Source of the DNA: Symbiodinium natans
Taxonomy: Eukaryota; Sar; Dinophyceae; Suessiales; Symbiodiniaceae
Length of the DNA: 64,000 nt
NCBI GenBank assembly: GCA_905221605.1
Contig: CAJNDS010001136.1
Coordinates: 205,660-269,659, forward strand
Direction of reading: 5' to 3'
Numbering within the stretch: the first letter of the stretch is position 1; each line of letters begins with the position of its first letter. The notes beneath the pieces were generated by a model. The model worked only from the letters and a program-made list of their open reading frames with translations. It was not told where the DNA came from and searched no databases. Positions 1 to 9,188 of this stretch are shown here, piece by piece. The position numbers were made by a program, and so were the translations under genes.

Positions 1-356
1 GCCCTAAGCCCTAAGCCCTAAACCCTAAACCCTAAACCCTAAGCCCTAAGCCCTAAACCCTAAACCCTAAACCCTAAACCCTAAGCCCTCAAACCCTCAA
101 ACCCTCAAACCCTCAAACCCTCAAACCCTCAAACCCTCAAACCCTCAAACCCTCAAACCCTCAAACCCTCAAACCCTCAAACCCTCAAACGCTCAAACCC
201 TCAAACCCTCAAACCCTCAAAACCTCAAACCCTCAAACCCTCAAACCCTCAAACCCTCAAACCCTCAAACCCTCAAACCCTCAAACCCTCAAACCCTCAA
301 ACCCTCAAACCCTCAAACCCTCAAACCCTCAAACCCTCAAACCCTCAAACCCTCAA
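1..356. repeat. C-strand telomere-type array, CCCTAAA then CCCTCAAA variant
   Basis: Positions 1-88 are CCCTAAA/CCCTAAG heptamers; from about 89 the unit changes to the octamer CCCTCAAA, repeated almost without error to 356. One block therefore holds two locally homogeneous variants. It ends directly at the GC-rich candidate exon at 365. Confidence 0.95.
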
Positions 357-364
357 GCCCGAAG

Positions 365-426
365 CCGAGGACCTGCACAGCGAGCTCCACATCCACATCA
401 CCGAGTTTGGCCTCCAGGCGCGCTTG
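365..426 (+). CDS. Candidate internal exon, unknown protein
   Basis: The island after the first array is open with strong GC3 bias and reads EDLHSELHIHITEFGLQARL. A GT donor fits at 427 and an AG acceptor at 363-364. Joined in phase 0 to the island at 703 it continues as RNPALERKGKRVEEQLEEYL, a charged, helix-like stretch. I do not recognise the family. The GC3 bias and clean join make it better than chance, but the exon is short. Confidence 0.45.
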
Positions 427-483
427 GTGTCCAAAGCATTGTGTCTCGGAGATGGGTCACCCGGGTTTAGCGGGGACAGGGGG

Positions 484-665
484 GTGTAGGGGGGTCTTGG
501 GGGGGGTTAGGGGGGTTCGGGTTTATAGGTTTCGGGGGTTTAGGGTGTTTGAGGGGGTTTAGGGGGGTTCAGGGGGGTTTATGGGGTTCAGGGGGTTTCG
601 GGGGTTTGGGGGGTTTGAGGGGGGTTGACGGGGGTGTAGGGGGTTTGAGGGGGTTTAGGGGGGTT
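484..665. repeat. Degenerate G-rich TTTAGGG-like array
   Basis: G-rich repeats of the form GGGGGTTTAGG follow the candidate exon. Any reading frame through this block (for example 549-812) gives Gly/Leu-rich low-complexity translation and is not a gene. Confidence 0.85.
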
Positions 666-702
666 GGGGGCGCCTTGTCGCCTCAAAACGCGTTAGGTGT
701 AG

Positions 703-775
703 AGGAACCCAGCCTTGGAGCGGAAGGGCAAAAGGGTCGAGGAGCAGCTGGAAGAGTACCTGGACCCTCAATTGC
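703..775 (+). CDS. Candidate internal exon, charged helix
   Basis: The frame starting at 703 after a TAG acceptor reads RNPALERKGKRVEEQLEEYL and then DPQLQ. It is rich in Glu, Lys and Arg with GC-ending codons, and it is in phase with the candidate exon ending at 426. The 3' end is unclear. Family unknown. Confidence 0.45.
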
Positions 776-1708
776 AGATGCTTCTGCTGTATCTGACTTT
801 CACATCATGTAGTGCAAAGCACAGACCGCTCTTACCAGTCTTGAAGAAGCAAAGCCCTTGAAGCCCTAAACCCTAAATCTCGGCACCCAAAACCCTGCGG
901 CCTCAAGGCCCTAAAGCCCCTTAACCCTAAATACCCCAAAGCCTTCGAACCCTAAGCCCATAAGCCTTAAGAATCCTGTAATCTCCGAAGCATTGAGCCC
1001 TAAGGCCCGAAAACGCCCCAAAACCCCAAGCCCTGAAATCCGAAAATCCTTCTAGTCTCCGATGCTTTGAAGCCTAAATCCCTCAAACTCTAAAATACTG
1101 AAGTGTGTAATCTCCGAAGCTTTGAGCCCAAACACCCCTTAATCTCCGGAGCTTTGAAGAACCACTAGAGACCCCAAACCCTAACCCCAAACCCCAAAAC
1201 CCCAAAACCCCAAAACCCCAAACCCTAAACCCTAAACCCTAAACCGTAAACCCTAAACTCTGAAGCCTGAACCCTGAACCCGAAACCCAAAGTTTTGCAG
1301 GAGGATTGGACATGGAAGCCGGAGCCACTTGGCCCAAACTTCCTATGTATTCCCCACCCCACGGCAGCTGTCAGTCTGGTTTGAGGTTTAGGGTTAAGGG
1401 TTTAGGGTTTAGGATTTGGTGTTTAGGGTTTAGGGTTTAGGGTTTAGGGTTTAGCGGATTCGGGGCCCACGAACTACCGAGTGTGCCTGAGCAGGGTTTT
1501 CGGGGTTTAGGGCTCAGGGTTTACGGCCTAGGACCCCCGGCGGCACCCTTTCCCGTTTTTGAGGGGTTCTGTTCCCCAGACACCGTCAGCCCTAAACCCT
1601 AAGCCCCAAACCCCAAACCCCAAACCCCAAACCCCAAACCCCCCCTAAACCCTAAACCCCAAACCCCAAACCCTAAACCCTAAACAGGCTTCCCTTTTGA
1701 TTCCCTAG

Positions 1709-1809
1709 GTTATTGGGGAGCTAAACCCTCAAAGCGTTTTGGAGACGAGCCGAGGGCGAAGACCAACGGCAGTGCGGCCGCCAACGTGACAACCAAGAAC
1801 GGCAATTGA
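1709..1809 (+). CDS. Candidate 3'-terminal exon, unknown protein
   Basis: After a TAG acceptor at 1706-1708 the frame reads YWGAKPSKRFGDEPRAKT and continues through Ala/Asn-rich sequence to a TGA at 1807-1809. About 18 of the last 21 codons end in G or C. It could be the C-terminus of a gene starting left of or near the window edge. No family recognised. Confidence 0.35.
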
Positions 1810-2262
1810 GCCGGATCGAACCTGGGATTGGAGTTGGGGGTTTAGGGTTTAGGGTTTAGGGGTTTGGGGTTTAGGGTTTAGGGTTTAGCCCTAGACCCTG
1901 AACTGCAGACCCTGAGCTTCACTCGTCAACCCGAGCCACGAGCTCCAGCCCCTTCTTCAAACCGCTTCTAGCTCGGCGACTGCTTAGGGTTTAGGGTGTA
2001 GGGTCTAGGGTTTAGGGTTTAGGGTTTGGGGTTTAGGGTTTAGGGTTTAGGGTTCAGGGTTTTGGATTTCCCCTTGTAATCCCTTTACGCAACCCACTCA
2101 GCAGATTCATGTAAGCAACTAGGCCCCTTGTACTGGGGCCGCCCGCATTCCCAGGAACCCTAAACCCCAAACCCCAAACCCCAAACCCCAAATCTTAAAC
2201 CCTAAACCCAAAACCCTAAACCTTAAACCCTAAACCCTAAACCCTAAACCGCGTCCCTAAGG

Positions 2263-2375
2263 AAGCTGCGGGGCATGGCAGACTTTACTGCCCCCGCTGG
2301 CGCACCTCTGGGGGCCCCCCTGATTCGGGCGCGGCGCCCGGACGACGCCTGGAAAGCCTTCGCTTGGGAACCCGG
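2263..2375 (+). CDS. Candidate exon, possibly with an initiator Met
   Basis: The island between CCCTAAA (left) and TTTAGGG (right) is open and GC3-rich. It begins KLRGMADFTAPAGAPLGAPL and continues IRARRPDDAWKAFAWEPG. The internal ATG at 2275 could start a gene, because an AG just upstream could accept a spliced leader. Function unknown. Confidence 0.4.
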
Positions 2376-2379
2376 ATGG

Positions 2380-2486
2380 GTTTAGGGTTTAGGGTTTAGG
2401 GTTTAGGGTTTAGGGTTTAGGGTTTAGGGTTTAGGGTTTAGGGTTTAGGGTTTAGGGTTTAGGGTTTAGGGTTTAGGGTTTAGGGC
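2380..2486. repeat. Perfect (TTTAGGG)n array
   Basis: About fifteen consecutive exact TTTAGGG units directly follow the candidate exon ending near 2375. Confidence 0.97.
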
Positions 2487-2834
2487 AAAGTTCCTAAGCC
2501 CGAAACCCCAAACCCTAAACCCGAAGACCCCCTCACACCCCAAACCCGAAGGGGCGTAAGCCCCAAAGCTTTAAACCCGAGACCTGCAAGCTCTTAAGCG
2601 AGGCAGGGCGCCAACCCTGAACCCTAAACCCCAAACCCTAAACCCCAAACCCTATACCCTAAACCCCAAACCCTAAACCCTAAACCCAACCCTAAACCCC
2701 AAACCCCAAACCCTAAACCCTAAATCCTGAACCCGAAGCCCTAAACCCCAAACCGTAAACCCTAAACCCCAAACCCTAACCCTAACCCCGAAACCCTAAA
2801 CCCCAAACCCTAAACCCCAAACCCTAAACCCCCA

Positions 2835-2924
2835 GATTTCCACAAAAAGGAGTGGGAAGTCCATGCCAGGCCCAGGTCCCTTGTGTCTCGGCGCCGGGTC
2901 GGCAGGGGGTCTGCCCGGTTTTAA
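2835..2924 (+). CDS. Candidate internal exon, basic
   Basis: Directly after a CCCTAAAC array ending in CCCCCAG, the frame reads DFHKKEWEVHARPRSLVSRR and runs to a TAA at 2924-2926. GC3 is raised. It is flanked by CCCTAAA and TTTAGGG arrays like the verified exons further right. Family unknown. Confidence 0.35.
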   Translation, partial: DFHKKEWEVHARPRSLVSRRRVGRGSARF

Positions 2925-3617
2925 AACCTGTAGCCGGGGCCGGGGTTGTAATGAAGCTTTGGGGTTTAGGGTTTAGGGTTTAGGGTTTAGGGCAGTACAG
3001 TAGCCGGCGCCGGGGTTGAGAGGTTGGGGTTTGAGGGTTTTAGGGTTTGAGGGTTTTAGGTTTAGGGTTTTCCGGTTGAGGTTGTAGGGTTCAGGGTCTG
3101 GGGTTTTAGAGTGAAGAGTTGAGGGTTGAGGGGTCGAGTTGGGTCTGGGCCATAGGGGTTGAGAGCTGAGGGTGTAAGACCGCAGAGGGTGAATTTCGTG
3201 AGGGATGTTCAGACCCAGGTTCGGGGACCGTCTCGAACCTCCACCTTTTCCCTGCACTTTACAGGTAAGGGTTTAGGGTTTAGGGTTTAGGGTCTAGGGT
3301 TTAGGGTTTAGGGTTTCGGGTTTAGGGTTTAGGGTTTAGGGTATAGGGTTTAAGGTTTAGGGTTTAGGCTTTAGGCTTTAGGCTTTAGGGTCTAGGGTTT
3401 ATGGTTTAGGGTTTGGGTCTGGGGTCTCGGGTCTGGGGTCTAGGGTCTAGGGTTTAGGGCTTAGTGTTTAGGTTCCTAAGCTGGGTACCAAATGAATCAT
3501 GGTCCATTTTCATGCAGGGTCTCGGGCTTTAGGGCTTCTAAGCCCGAAGCCTTATAAGCCCTGCCGGGAAGGAGCTTGAAGACCTTTCAGTCCCTAGAGT
3601 TGAGTGCTTCAGGGTAT

Positions 3618-3824
3618 CTAAGGGTAGTTATGGGCCCTTGATTTGGTCCTTTACCTGCTCTGAAGGGTCTAGGGCTTAGGGTTTAGGGTTTAGGGTTTGG
3701 GGTTTGGGGTTTGGGGTTTGGGGTTTGGGGTTTGGGGTTTGGGGTTTAGAAGTATGGGCCCTTGGGTTGTGTAGGGTATACAAGGGGTATATAAGGGCTA
3801 AAGCGCCCAGGCAACGACCCTAAG
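3618..3824 (+). mobile_element. MITE-like family 1 copy, split by a TTTAGGG array
   Basis: The left part (3618-3665, starting CTAAGGGTAGTTATGGGCCC) and right part (from about 3749, AAGTATGGGCCCTTGGG) align in order with the intact family 1 copy at 27759-27910. Between them sits a telomeric-type array (about 3666-3748) where the intact copy has only a few bases. No coding capacity. Confidence 0.7.
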
Positions 3825-4187
3825 AGGGTCTGGTCATTAGAGTGTTATTAGAAGGGTTTAGGGTTTAGGGTTGAGGGTTTAGGGATTAGTAATAATTCCG
3901 ACCTCGAAAGTAGCCTAAGAGGGTCGGGCTCTAAGGATTCTACCCCCCGCCCTTGCTCGCACAGCTTGGAATGCAAGTGTCCGGACGGGCCGGGTGGCGC
4001 TGGTAGGCTGATGCAGAATCCTAGCTGATCTGCCCGTGTAGAAAGCCCTAAACCCTGAACCCTGAACCCTGAACCCTAAACCCTGAACCCTAAACCCTAA
4101 ACCCTAAACCCTAAACCCTAAACCCTAAACCCTAAACCCTAAACCCTAAACCCTAAGGCCTAAGGCCTACGCCCTAAACTTCCCAAC

Positions 4188-4274
4188 ATGTCCAGTGTGT
4201 TTGGAGTCAAAGGTTTGCTGCACGAATCTTCGAAAGATGAGCTTACAGGGCGGCTAGGCGGACTCCTTTTTTCT
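4188..4274 (+). CDS. Candidate exon starting with ATG
   Basis: After CCCTAAA repeats and AACTTCCCAAC, the frame reads MSSVFGVKGLLHESSKDELT and then GRLGGLLFS to a TAG at 4275. The last codons overlap the boundary of a family 1 element, so the true exon would end earlier. Unknown protein; could be chance. Confidence 0.25.
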
Positions 4275-4422
4275 TAGGGTACCTACATGGTCCCTTAGTA
4301 AGGGCCCTTAAAAGGGGACCCCTTACATACCCTTTATCTCCTACGCAACCCAAGGGCCCATTCTTCAGGACCCTTTAACGGAGGTAGGGGGCCATATTCA
4401 GGGCCCATGAAACTTCCCTTAG
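4273..4422 (-). mobile_element. MITE-like family 1, full-length copy, minus orientation
   Basis: The reverse complement runs from CTAAGGGAAGTTTCATGGGC to ...GTACCCTAAG and matches the 27759 copy over its whole length of about 150 bp. Ends are imperfect inverted repeats CTAAGGG/CCCTTAG. Confidence 0.75.
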
Positions 4423-4509
4423 ATCATAAGAAACCCAAGCCCAAACCCAGCCGCCTAAGGGTATATGCAGGGTTTTACAGTTTTGGGGTTGAGGGTTACT
4501 TACACCCGA

Positions 4510-4600
4510 AACCCTAAACCCTAAACCCTAAACCCTAAACCCTAAACCCTAAACCCTAAACCCTAAACCCTAAACCCTAAACCCTAAACCCTAAACCCCA
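4510..4600. repeat. (CCCTAAA)n array
   Basis: A near-perfect C-strand heptamer array. An inverted (TTTAGGG)n block follows at 4685-4806, with a short unique island of about 85 bp between them. Confidence 0.97.
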
Positions 4601-4684
4601 CTCTCAGGGTCCCTTTTTGGGCGGGTCCTTCCTGCAAGCGATTCGATGAGCAAAGCTATGTCCTGTGAACCTCAAGCCCTCGCA

Positions 4685-4806
4685 GTTTAGGGTTTAGGGT
4701 TTAGGGTTTGGGGTTTAGGGTTTAGGGTTTAGGGTTTAGGGTTTAGGGTTTAGGGTTTAGGGTTTAGGGTTTAGGGTTTAGGGTTTAGGTTTAGGGTTTA
4801 GGGATT
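4685..4806. repeat. (TTTAGGG)n array
   Basis: A G-strand array of about seventeen units with one GGGTTTGG and one short unit. With 4510-4600 it forms a long inverted repeat around a short island. Confidence 0.97.
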
Positions 4807-4816
4807 GGGGTTAGAG

Positions 4817-4864
4817 AAGCTGCCGGCGCGCGCGCGGCCCGTGCTCGAATTTTCCATGTAGCAG
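4817..4864 (+). CDS. Candidate short exon
   Basis: The frame EKLPARARPVLEFSM is almost entirely GC-ending codons and lies just after a TTTAGGG array and an AG. It is only about 15 codons, so the call rests on codon bias alone. Confidence 0.3.
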
Positions 4865-5044
4865 CAAAGCCCTAGCGGCTCGGCGGAGCAAGGGACTTGA
4901 GAGCCTCTTCTGAGTTAGACAGATACGACTTTCATCGGGCTAGGGTTTAGGGTTTAGGGTTTAGGGTTTAGGGCTTAGGGCTTAGGGTTTAGGGTTTAGG
5001 GTTTAGGGTTTAGGGTTTAGGGTTTAGGGTTTATGGTTTAGGGT

Positions 5045-5265
5045 GCACTCAGCGCTTCAAACGCTGAAGCTTTGTGGGAATCCTCCGGACAGATTCGGCA
5101 AAGACCCAAGGGTGACACTGGGTCTGCCTCGCGCTGGTGCGAGCAGCCCGGGTGCTCTAGCAATCTTGAGGCCGAGCGTACACCTCCAAGCCCTATACAC
5201 CCTGTAAGCCGTACAAACCCCATAGGCAAAGGTTGTGGATCGCATACGGAGGTTTACGAAAATAA
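5045..5265 (+). CDS. Candidate exon, Ser/Pro-rich
   Basis: The frame from 5045 is open for over 70 codons: ALSASNAEALWESSGQIRQR, then a Cys-containing stretch SRWCEQPGCSSNLEAERTPP. The opposite strand is also open across much of the island, so strand is uncertain. The right part runs into a family 2 element. Not recognised. Confidence 0.3.
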
Positions 5266-5345
5266 GGGACGCTTTATGTAAACACCCCCGAATATTGAAT
5301 TCCCTTACAATAAGGACCCCAAGAAGGGACCCCTCATTTCGGAAA
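5255..5345 (+). mobile_element. MITE-like family 2 copy
   Basis: The segment from TTTACGAAAATAAGGGAC to GGGACCCCTCATTTCGG resembles 8703-8795 and the reverse complement of 42549-42625. The family is AT-richer than the exons and non-coding. Confidence 0.5.
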
Positions 5346-5585
5346 CGTCCATATGTCCTCCAAAGCCTGCAAATCTGACAATCCCACAACTCCCATTCAT
5401 CGCAAAAAAAAGCCCGCTAAGAAGCACCCTATCCCCTCTACTCCCTTAAACGCTATCAGCCCTACGGTAAGCCCTAAACCCTAAACCCTAAGCCCTAAAC
5501 CCTAAACCCTAAACCCGAAACCCTAAACCCCAAACCCTGAACCCTGAACCCTAAACCCTAAACCCTAAACCCTGAACCCTCAAGC

Positions 5586-5675
5586 TCTCAAGTCGCGCTC
5601 CGGCCGGCGCTGGCACCGCAGTTTGCACCAAGGAAAGCTCCTCCCGTCCAGCCTCGGGGTCCGGGTCGGGGACGA
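5586..5675 (+). CDS. Candidate internal exon, basic
   Basis: An island flanked by CCCTAAA (left) and TTTAGGG (right). The frame LKSRSGRRWHRSLHQGKLLP then SSLGVRVGDEG has about 27 of 30 codons ending in G or C, one of the strongest codon biases in the left third. It ends at a TGA inside the repeat. Family unknown. Confidence 0.45.
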
Positions 5676-6194
5676 GGGTTGAGGGGTTTAGGGTTTAGGG
5701 TTTGGGGTTTGGGGTTTAGGGTTTAGGGTTTGGGGGTTTAGGGCTTAGAGGGCTTCGGGGTGAGGCATGATAGGGTATAGCACTCAGAGTGGGCCCATTT
5801 TTTGCCGTTGTAATCTGAACCGCGGGCCTGTCAACTCTAAGCCAAAACCCTAAGCCCTAAACCCGAAAACCTACAGTAAACCGTAAACCCTAAACCCGAA
5901 ACCGTGAACCCTGAACCCTGAACCATAAACCCTAAACCCTAAACCCTAAACCCTAAACCCTAAACCCTAAACCCTGAACCCTGAACCCTGAACCCTGAAC
6001 CCCGAAGCCTAAACCCGTCCTCTCCATGCGGCCTCATATGTTCAGGGTTTCGGGGGCCCTGATATCGGAAGCCCTAAAGCTTTCAAGATCTAAACTCCAT
6101 ACACCGCATGGACCCTTTTGTAACGCTAGACCCTTTTGGAACCCTATACCCGTCTGTAACCCTGTAAACTTTGTCAAAACCCTATATTCATAAG

Positions 6195-6260
6195 CGGCAG
6201 AGATTCCTGGACTCGGCGCCTGGGGCATCGTCGGAGGCTTTGCTTGAACTGCAGCCATTC
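6195..6260 (+). CDS. Candidate exon in array-poor stretch
   Basis: The frame RQRFLDSAPGASSEALLELQ ends at a TGA (6261). An AG acceptor (ATAAG) fits just before 6195. The opposite strand (6034-6258) is also open, so this is weak. Confidence 0.25.
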
Positions 6261-6388
6261 TGATGTATCTGCCCCGTGTTAGGCCCCATGCAGTAGTATC
6301 ATTCTTAGGAGGTCGTACAAGGCGATCATTGCTGTATGGGGGCCTAACTTAAACATCTGCAGCAGGATATGACAGTATCCCTGCGCAG

Positions 6389-6453
6389 CGGCCGTGGCCC
6401 AGCAGAGAGGATGAGCCCCCGAATTCTTCTACAGCCTACAACAAGCCAAGGAG
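6389..6453 (+). CDS. Candidate 65-nt exon with canonical borders
   Basis: CTGCGCAG acceptor at 6381-6388 and GAG|GTACTC donor at 6454. The frame reads RPWPSREDEPPNSSTAYNKP. Clean GT-AG borders raise it above chance. Unrecognised. Confidence 0.35.
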
Positions 6454-6860
6454 GTACTCATTGAATCTTGAAGGCAGAATGTGAAACGTGTTGGCTCCCC
6501 CCGAAATTTTTTAATTTTAAAACCGCAAGACACTTGTAAACCCTCTTCCGGGATAAGCCCTGACGCACCTACTTTAAGCACACCTCGATGGCAGGGGCTT
6601 GGGAGCTTCGGGAGTTGTATTGTATGGGTTTTAAGTTGAGGTTTGAGGTTTCGATTCGCTTACAAGGATCATGGGCTAGCTGGTTAGCTCAGGGCTCAGA
6701 TATGGCTTGTAGAGCCGTGCTTTAGAGACCCCGATAAACCCCCTGAACTTATGACCCCTATATGCATGTAGCACGTCTATGTAGAGCGTGGGACTTCTCC
6801 TCCTTATGGTACGTCCCCCCCCCTCTCCATGTACCCCGCGTCGGTGCCTTGCAGTTGCAG

Positions 6861-6951
6861 GTTTGACACCGACGTACCTTGCCATTCGCTGTGTCGACTT
6901 GCATCTTAGAGCTGCATGCGGTGCAGAGGTGTTTATTCGGGTTCTAAAAGG
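6861..6951 (+). CDS. Candidate exon in array-poor stretch
   Basis: After a TTGCAG acceptor the frame reads LTPTYLAIRCVDLHLRAACG and AEVFIRVLKG, hydrophobic and globular in character. It stops at TGA 6958. No homology recalled. Confidence 0.3.
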
Positions 6952-7016
6952 AGTATGGTGAAAGCTCAAAGGACTCAACCATATCTCTTTGTTTTGCGTC
7001 ATGATGCTCCAACAAC

Positions 7017-7367
7017 TTGTGTCTGCATGTAGTTTTGCCCAAGGCGAAGCGTCCCAGGCTTCGGATAATCATTGGACTTCTTGAAGCGCTAAACCCATCT
7101 TGGGCTTACATACAGCCAGCAAACGCAGCAACGCTACTTCGACGTTACTATCGTAGTCGTCGCCGATTGAAAAGGATGGCGTCGCCACTTCCAAGACACT
7201 GTTCCCGACGTTTGGGCGTAGTGGACGCTTCCGTTGGTGCCGGCAGGTGTCTTTCAGTCCTGTTTGTCCTGTGCCTGCCACCAGCCGTCGCAACCCCTTT
7301 TGGTTCCTCTGGGTCTCGCAAACTGGAACAGCGCAGACCGATGACCGGTTGCCTGACCCAGAAATAG
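7017..7367 (+). CDS. Open frame of about 116 codons, unknown
   Basis: An uninterrupted + frame with basic middle section (RRYYRSRRRLKRMASPLPRH) and a hydrophobic stretch (LSVLFVLCLPPAVATPFG). It lies in the only long stretch nearly free of telomeric repeats (6.0-9.5 kb). Two minus-strand frames are open over the same bases, so coding status and strand are unresolved. Confidence 0.25.
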   Translation: MCLHVVLPKAKRPRLRIIIGLLEALNPSWAYIQPANAATLLRRYYRSRRRLKRMASPLPRHCSRRLGVVDASVGAGRCLSVLFVLCLPPAVATPFGSSGSRKLEQRRPMTGCLTQK

Positions 7368-7500
7368 CCTGACCCAGAATTATGCTTGTGTATCACGGAG
7401 CCAATATGGTAGACGTTGTGCACCTGGAATGCGGTGCTGGCAAAGGATCACTTGTGTAAGAGTTGTCCTGCGTGTCGTCGTCGTCATCGTCGTCGTCTAG

Positions 7501-7589
7501 TCTTCGCAAGCTAGCGCTCGCGAAGTCTCTGCGCTTGATGGCTGCTGGCCTCTACCAAAAACTGCGATAGATGCAGCCACCAAGACCAG
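7501..7589 (+). CDS. Candidate exon with GTAAGAG donor
   Basis: After a (CGT)n tract ending in TAG, the frame reads SSQASAREVSALDGCWPLPK then TAIDAATKTR and ends at a canonical AG|GTAAGAG donor. Joined across a 47-nt intron (acceptor CTGCAG, 7636) it stays open. The intron is unusually short for this locus. Confidence 0.4.
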
Positions 7590-7636
7590 GTAAGAGTTCT
7601 CGTCAGGAACAGAGTGTATCTCTATGATCCCTGCAG

Positions 7637-7778
7637 GACAAAAAAAGTGCCAGAACAGAGGAGAACGTGGAGGAAGACGCGGCTTCTTCTGATAGGGTGG
7701 ACTCGGTGGACGGGGGAGTTGGGCGTTCGTTCCCCAGTGAAGTTTACTGTGGACAGCGTGGGAGATGAGGCCTACCGC
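7637..7778 (+). CDS. Candidate exon following the 47-nt intron
   Basis: In phase with 7501-7589 it continues as a basic stretch (KVPEQRRTWRKTRLLLIGWT) and ends in SPVKFTVDSVGDEAYRHKP. A second frame, DKKSARTEENVEEDAASSDR, is also open and acidic, so the frame is not certain. Unknown family. Confidence 0.35.
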
Positions 7779-7958
7779 CACAAACCCCAAACCCTATGAA
7801 CGTTGAACCTTTAACGCGACAGCCACCTGCAGCTTCTTATCCCGGGCCATTGTTTAAATTTACGGTCTAGGTTTAGGGCCCCACAAATTGTCGACGCTTG
7901 CCTGCGCCGCCTCGCCAGCCGGCCCGGCCCAACGCGGGGTGTAGCGTGCGCGTCGCAG

Positions 7959-8156
7959 ACGAAGGAAAGCCAAAGTCATATGTCGCTTGGTGAAGCGCCC
8001 CGCGCAAGTTTGTGGGATAGTGCGCCCTCTGTGGAGTGGCCCGCAGGCTGGACCCCCCGCGGCATCGGATTGCGGCTTCTCCACAGGGAGGAATGGGGGG
8101 CCCTCGGCTGGGGGCCGAGGCGAACTAGTATCTATCAGCCAGCCCGAACCTTGTAA
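7959..8156 (+). CDS. Candidate terminal exon
   Basis: After a GTCGCAG acceptor one frame is open for 65 codons to TAA 8154-8156, including SLWDSAPSVEWPAGWTPRGI. A second + frame and one minus frame are also open, as expected of GC-rich DNA, so the call is weak. Confidence 0.3.
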   Translation, partial: TKESQSHMSLGEAPRASLWDSAPSVEWPAGWTPRGIGLRLLHREEWGALGWGPRRTSIYQPARTL

Positions 8157-8476
8157 TCCTTACCCTGTGTCGGAGGGTGAGCCACAACCCCGCAAGCCAC
8201 AACTTTGAACCTTAAACCGCGAAGCCTTAACCCTAAACTGTACCCAAAACCCCAAAACCCAACAGTGCAAAACCGGAAGCCCAAAATTGAACAGCTGGGC
8301 CGGCTCAGATCGGCTTTGCCCCGGGCCCCTTAAAGCTTGATGTGCGCAGTTGGTGGTGGTCAGGGCTTATGTGCAGGGGTTTTAGGGCTTGGGGTTTATC
8401 AGGGAGGTTGCCCTGACAGATCCAGGAACTCACAATCCCCCCTAGGCCGGAAACCCACCCTATTCCCGAAGAAGCC

Positions 8477-8680
8477 TTGGAAACCGCGAGCCCTAAGCTT
8501 ACTAAGCCCCAGCTCCCCTTCCAGAACCTTAAGCCCGTCGAGCCCAATCGAACCACAAAGGTTATCTGTTTTGGGGCCTGGAGCAAGGTTCGAATCTCCG
8601 CGATTTTGTCATCCGTGCATGATAAGAGGCATCCTGGTGGTAAGCTGGGAGATCTGCGGTTAGGGTTGGGCCGAGGGTGA
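8477..8680 (+). CDS. Open frame of unknown status
   Basis: The frame includes TTKVICFGAWSKVRISAILS then SVHDKRHPGGKLGDLRLG and ends at TGA. Codon bias is weak and no arrays border it. Kept only as a candidate. Confidence 0.2.
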   Translation: METASPKLTKPQLPFQNLKPVEPNRTTKVICFGAWSKVRISAILSSVHDKRHPGGKLGDLRLGLGRG

Positions 8681-8702
8681 GTGGATTTGGGATATGTGAG
8701 TG

Positions 8703-8795
8703 TACGAAAATCGGGGACCCCTAAAGTAGCCCTCCAAATAGCAGGATCCCCTTAGACTAAGTAAGGGACCCAAATAAGGTATTCCCTAACATCGT
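8703..8795 (+). mobile_element. MITE-like family 2 copy
   Basis: The segment starting GTACGAAAATCGGGGACCCC shares the CCAAATAGCAGGAT core with the reverse complement of 42549-42625, and the first part with 5255-5345. Non-coding. Confidence 0.55.
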
Positions 8796-8888
8796 AAACC
8801 CCCATATTGCGTTTGTGGGTTTTAGAATCTCGGGCTCGCGCTCGTGCTGCGCGCACTGATCAAACACCACTAGTTAGGCCTTTGGGAG

Positions 8889-9188
8889 ATGTTCATTTTT
8901 CGTTCTTGGGGTTGGGTTGCGAGGCTCAGGTTTAAGAATATTTTTCGGAGGGGTCTAGGGGCCGTCCTAGACCAAACATTCCAGCGCGCAGCGAAGCGAT
9001 GCAGACTCTTCCGACTGGCACTGGGCATGTCAACTGTTCAGCCAGGGTTGCTTCCGCCTTCACGTCTCAGTCTGGCCTCCCAGCTGGCTCTTGGTGCTGG
9101 GGGGCTTTCGGCTGAGGGCAGCCCAGCTACGGATAGTGTAGGCTCTCCTAAGGCCTTCTGCCGGAGAGACTTGACGCCACAAGCGTAG
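8889..9188 (+). CDS. Open frame of about 99 codons, unknown
   Basis: The right half (RAAKRCRLFRLALGMSTVQP, LLPPSRLSLASQLALGAG, ending in RRDLTPQA) follows a CATTCCAG acceptor near 8974 and could be a terminal exon. The left half looks like spacer. No family recognised. Confidence 0.3.
   Translation: MFIFRSWGWVARLRFKNIFRRGLGAVLDQTFQRAAKRCRLFRLALGMSTVQPGLLPPSRLSLASQLALGAGGLSAEGSPATDSVGSPKAFCRRDLTPQA

Noticed and set aside
1-356. Possible chromosome end at the left edge
   Set aside because: The array has the C-strand orientation expected at a left telomere, but identical arrays in both orientations occur throughout, and this one is mostly the variant CCCTCAAA. Nothing marks it as terminal.
2973-3257. 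Minus-strand 94-codon frame
   Set aside because: Mostly translation of degenerate CCCTAAA-type repeats (LNPKP, TLNLKP motifs).
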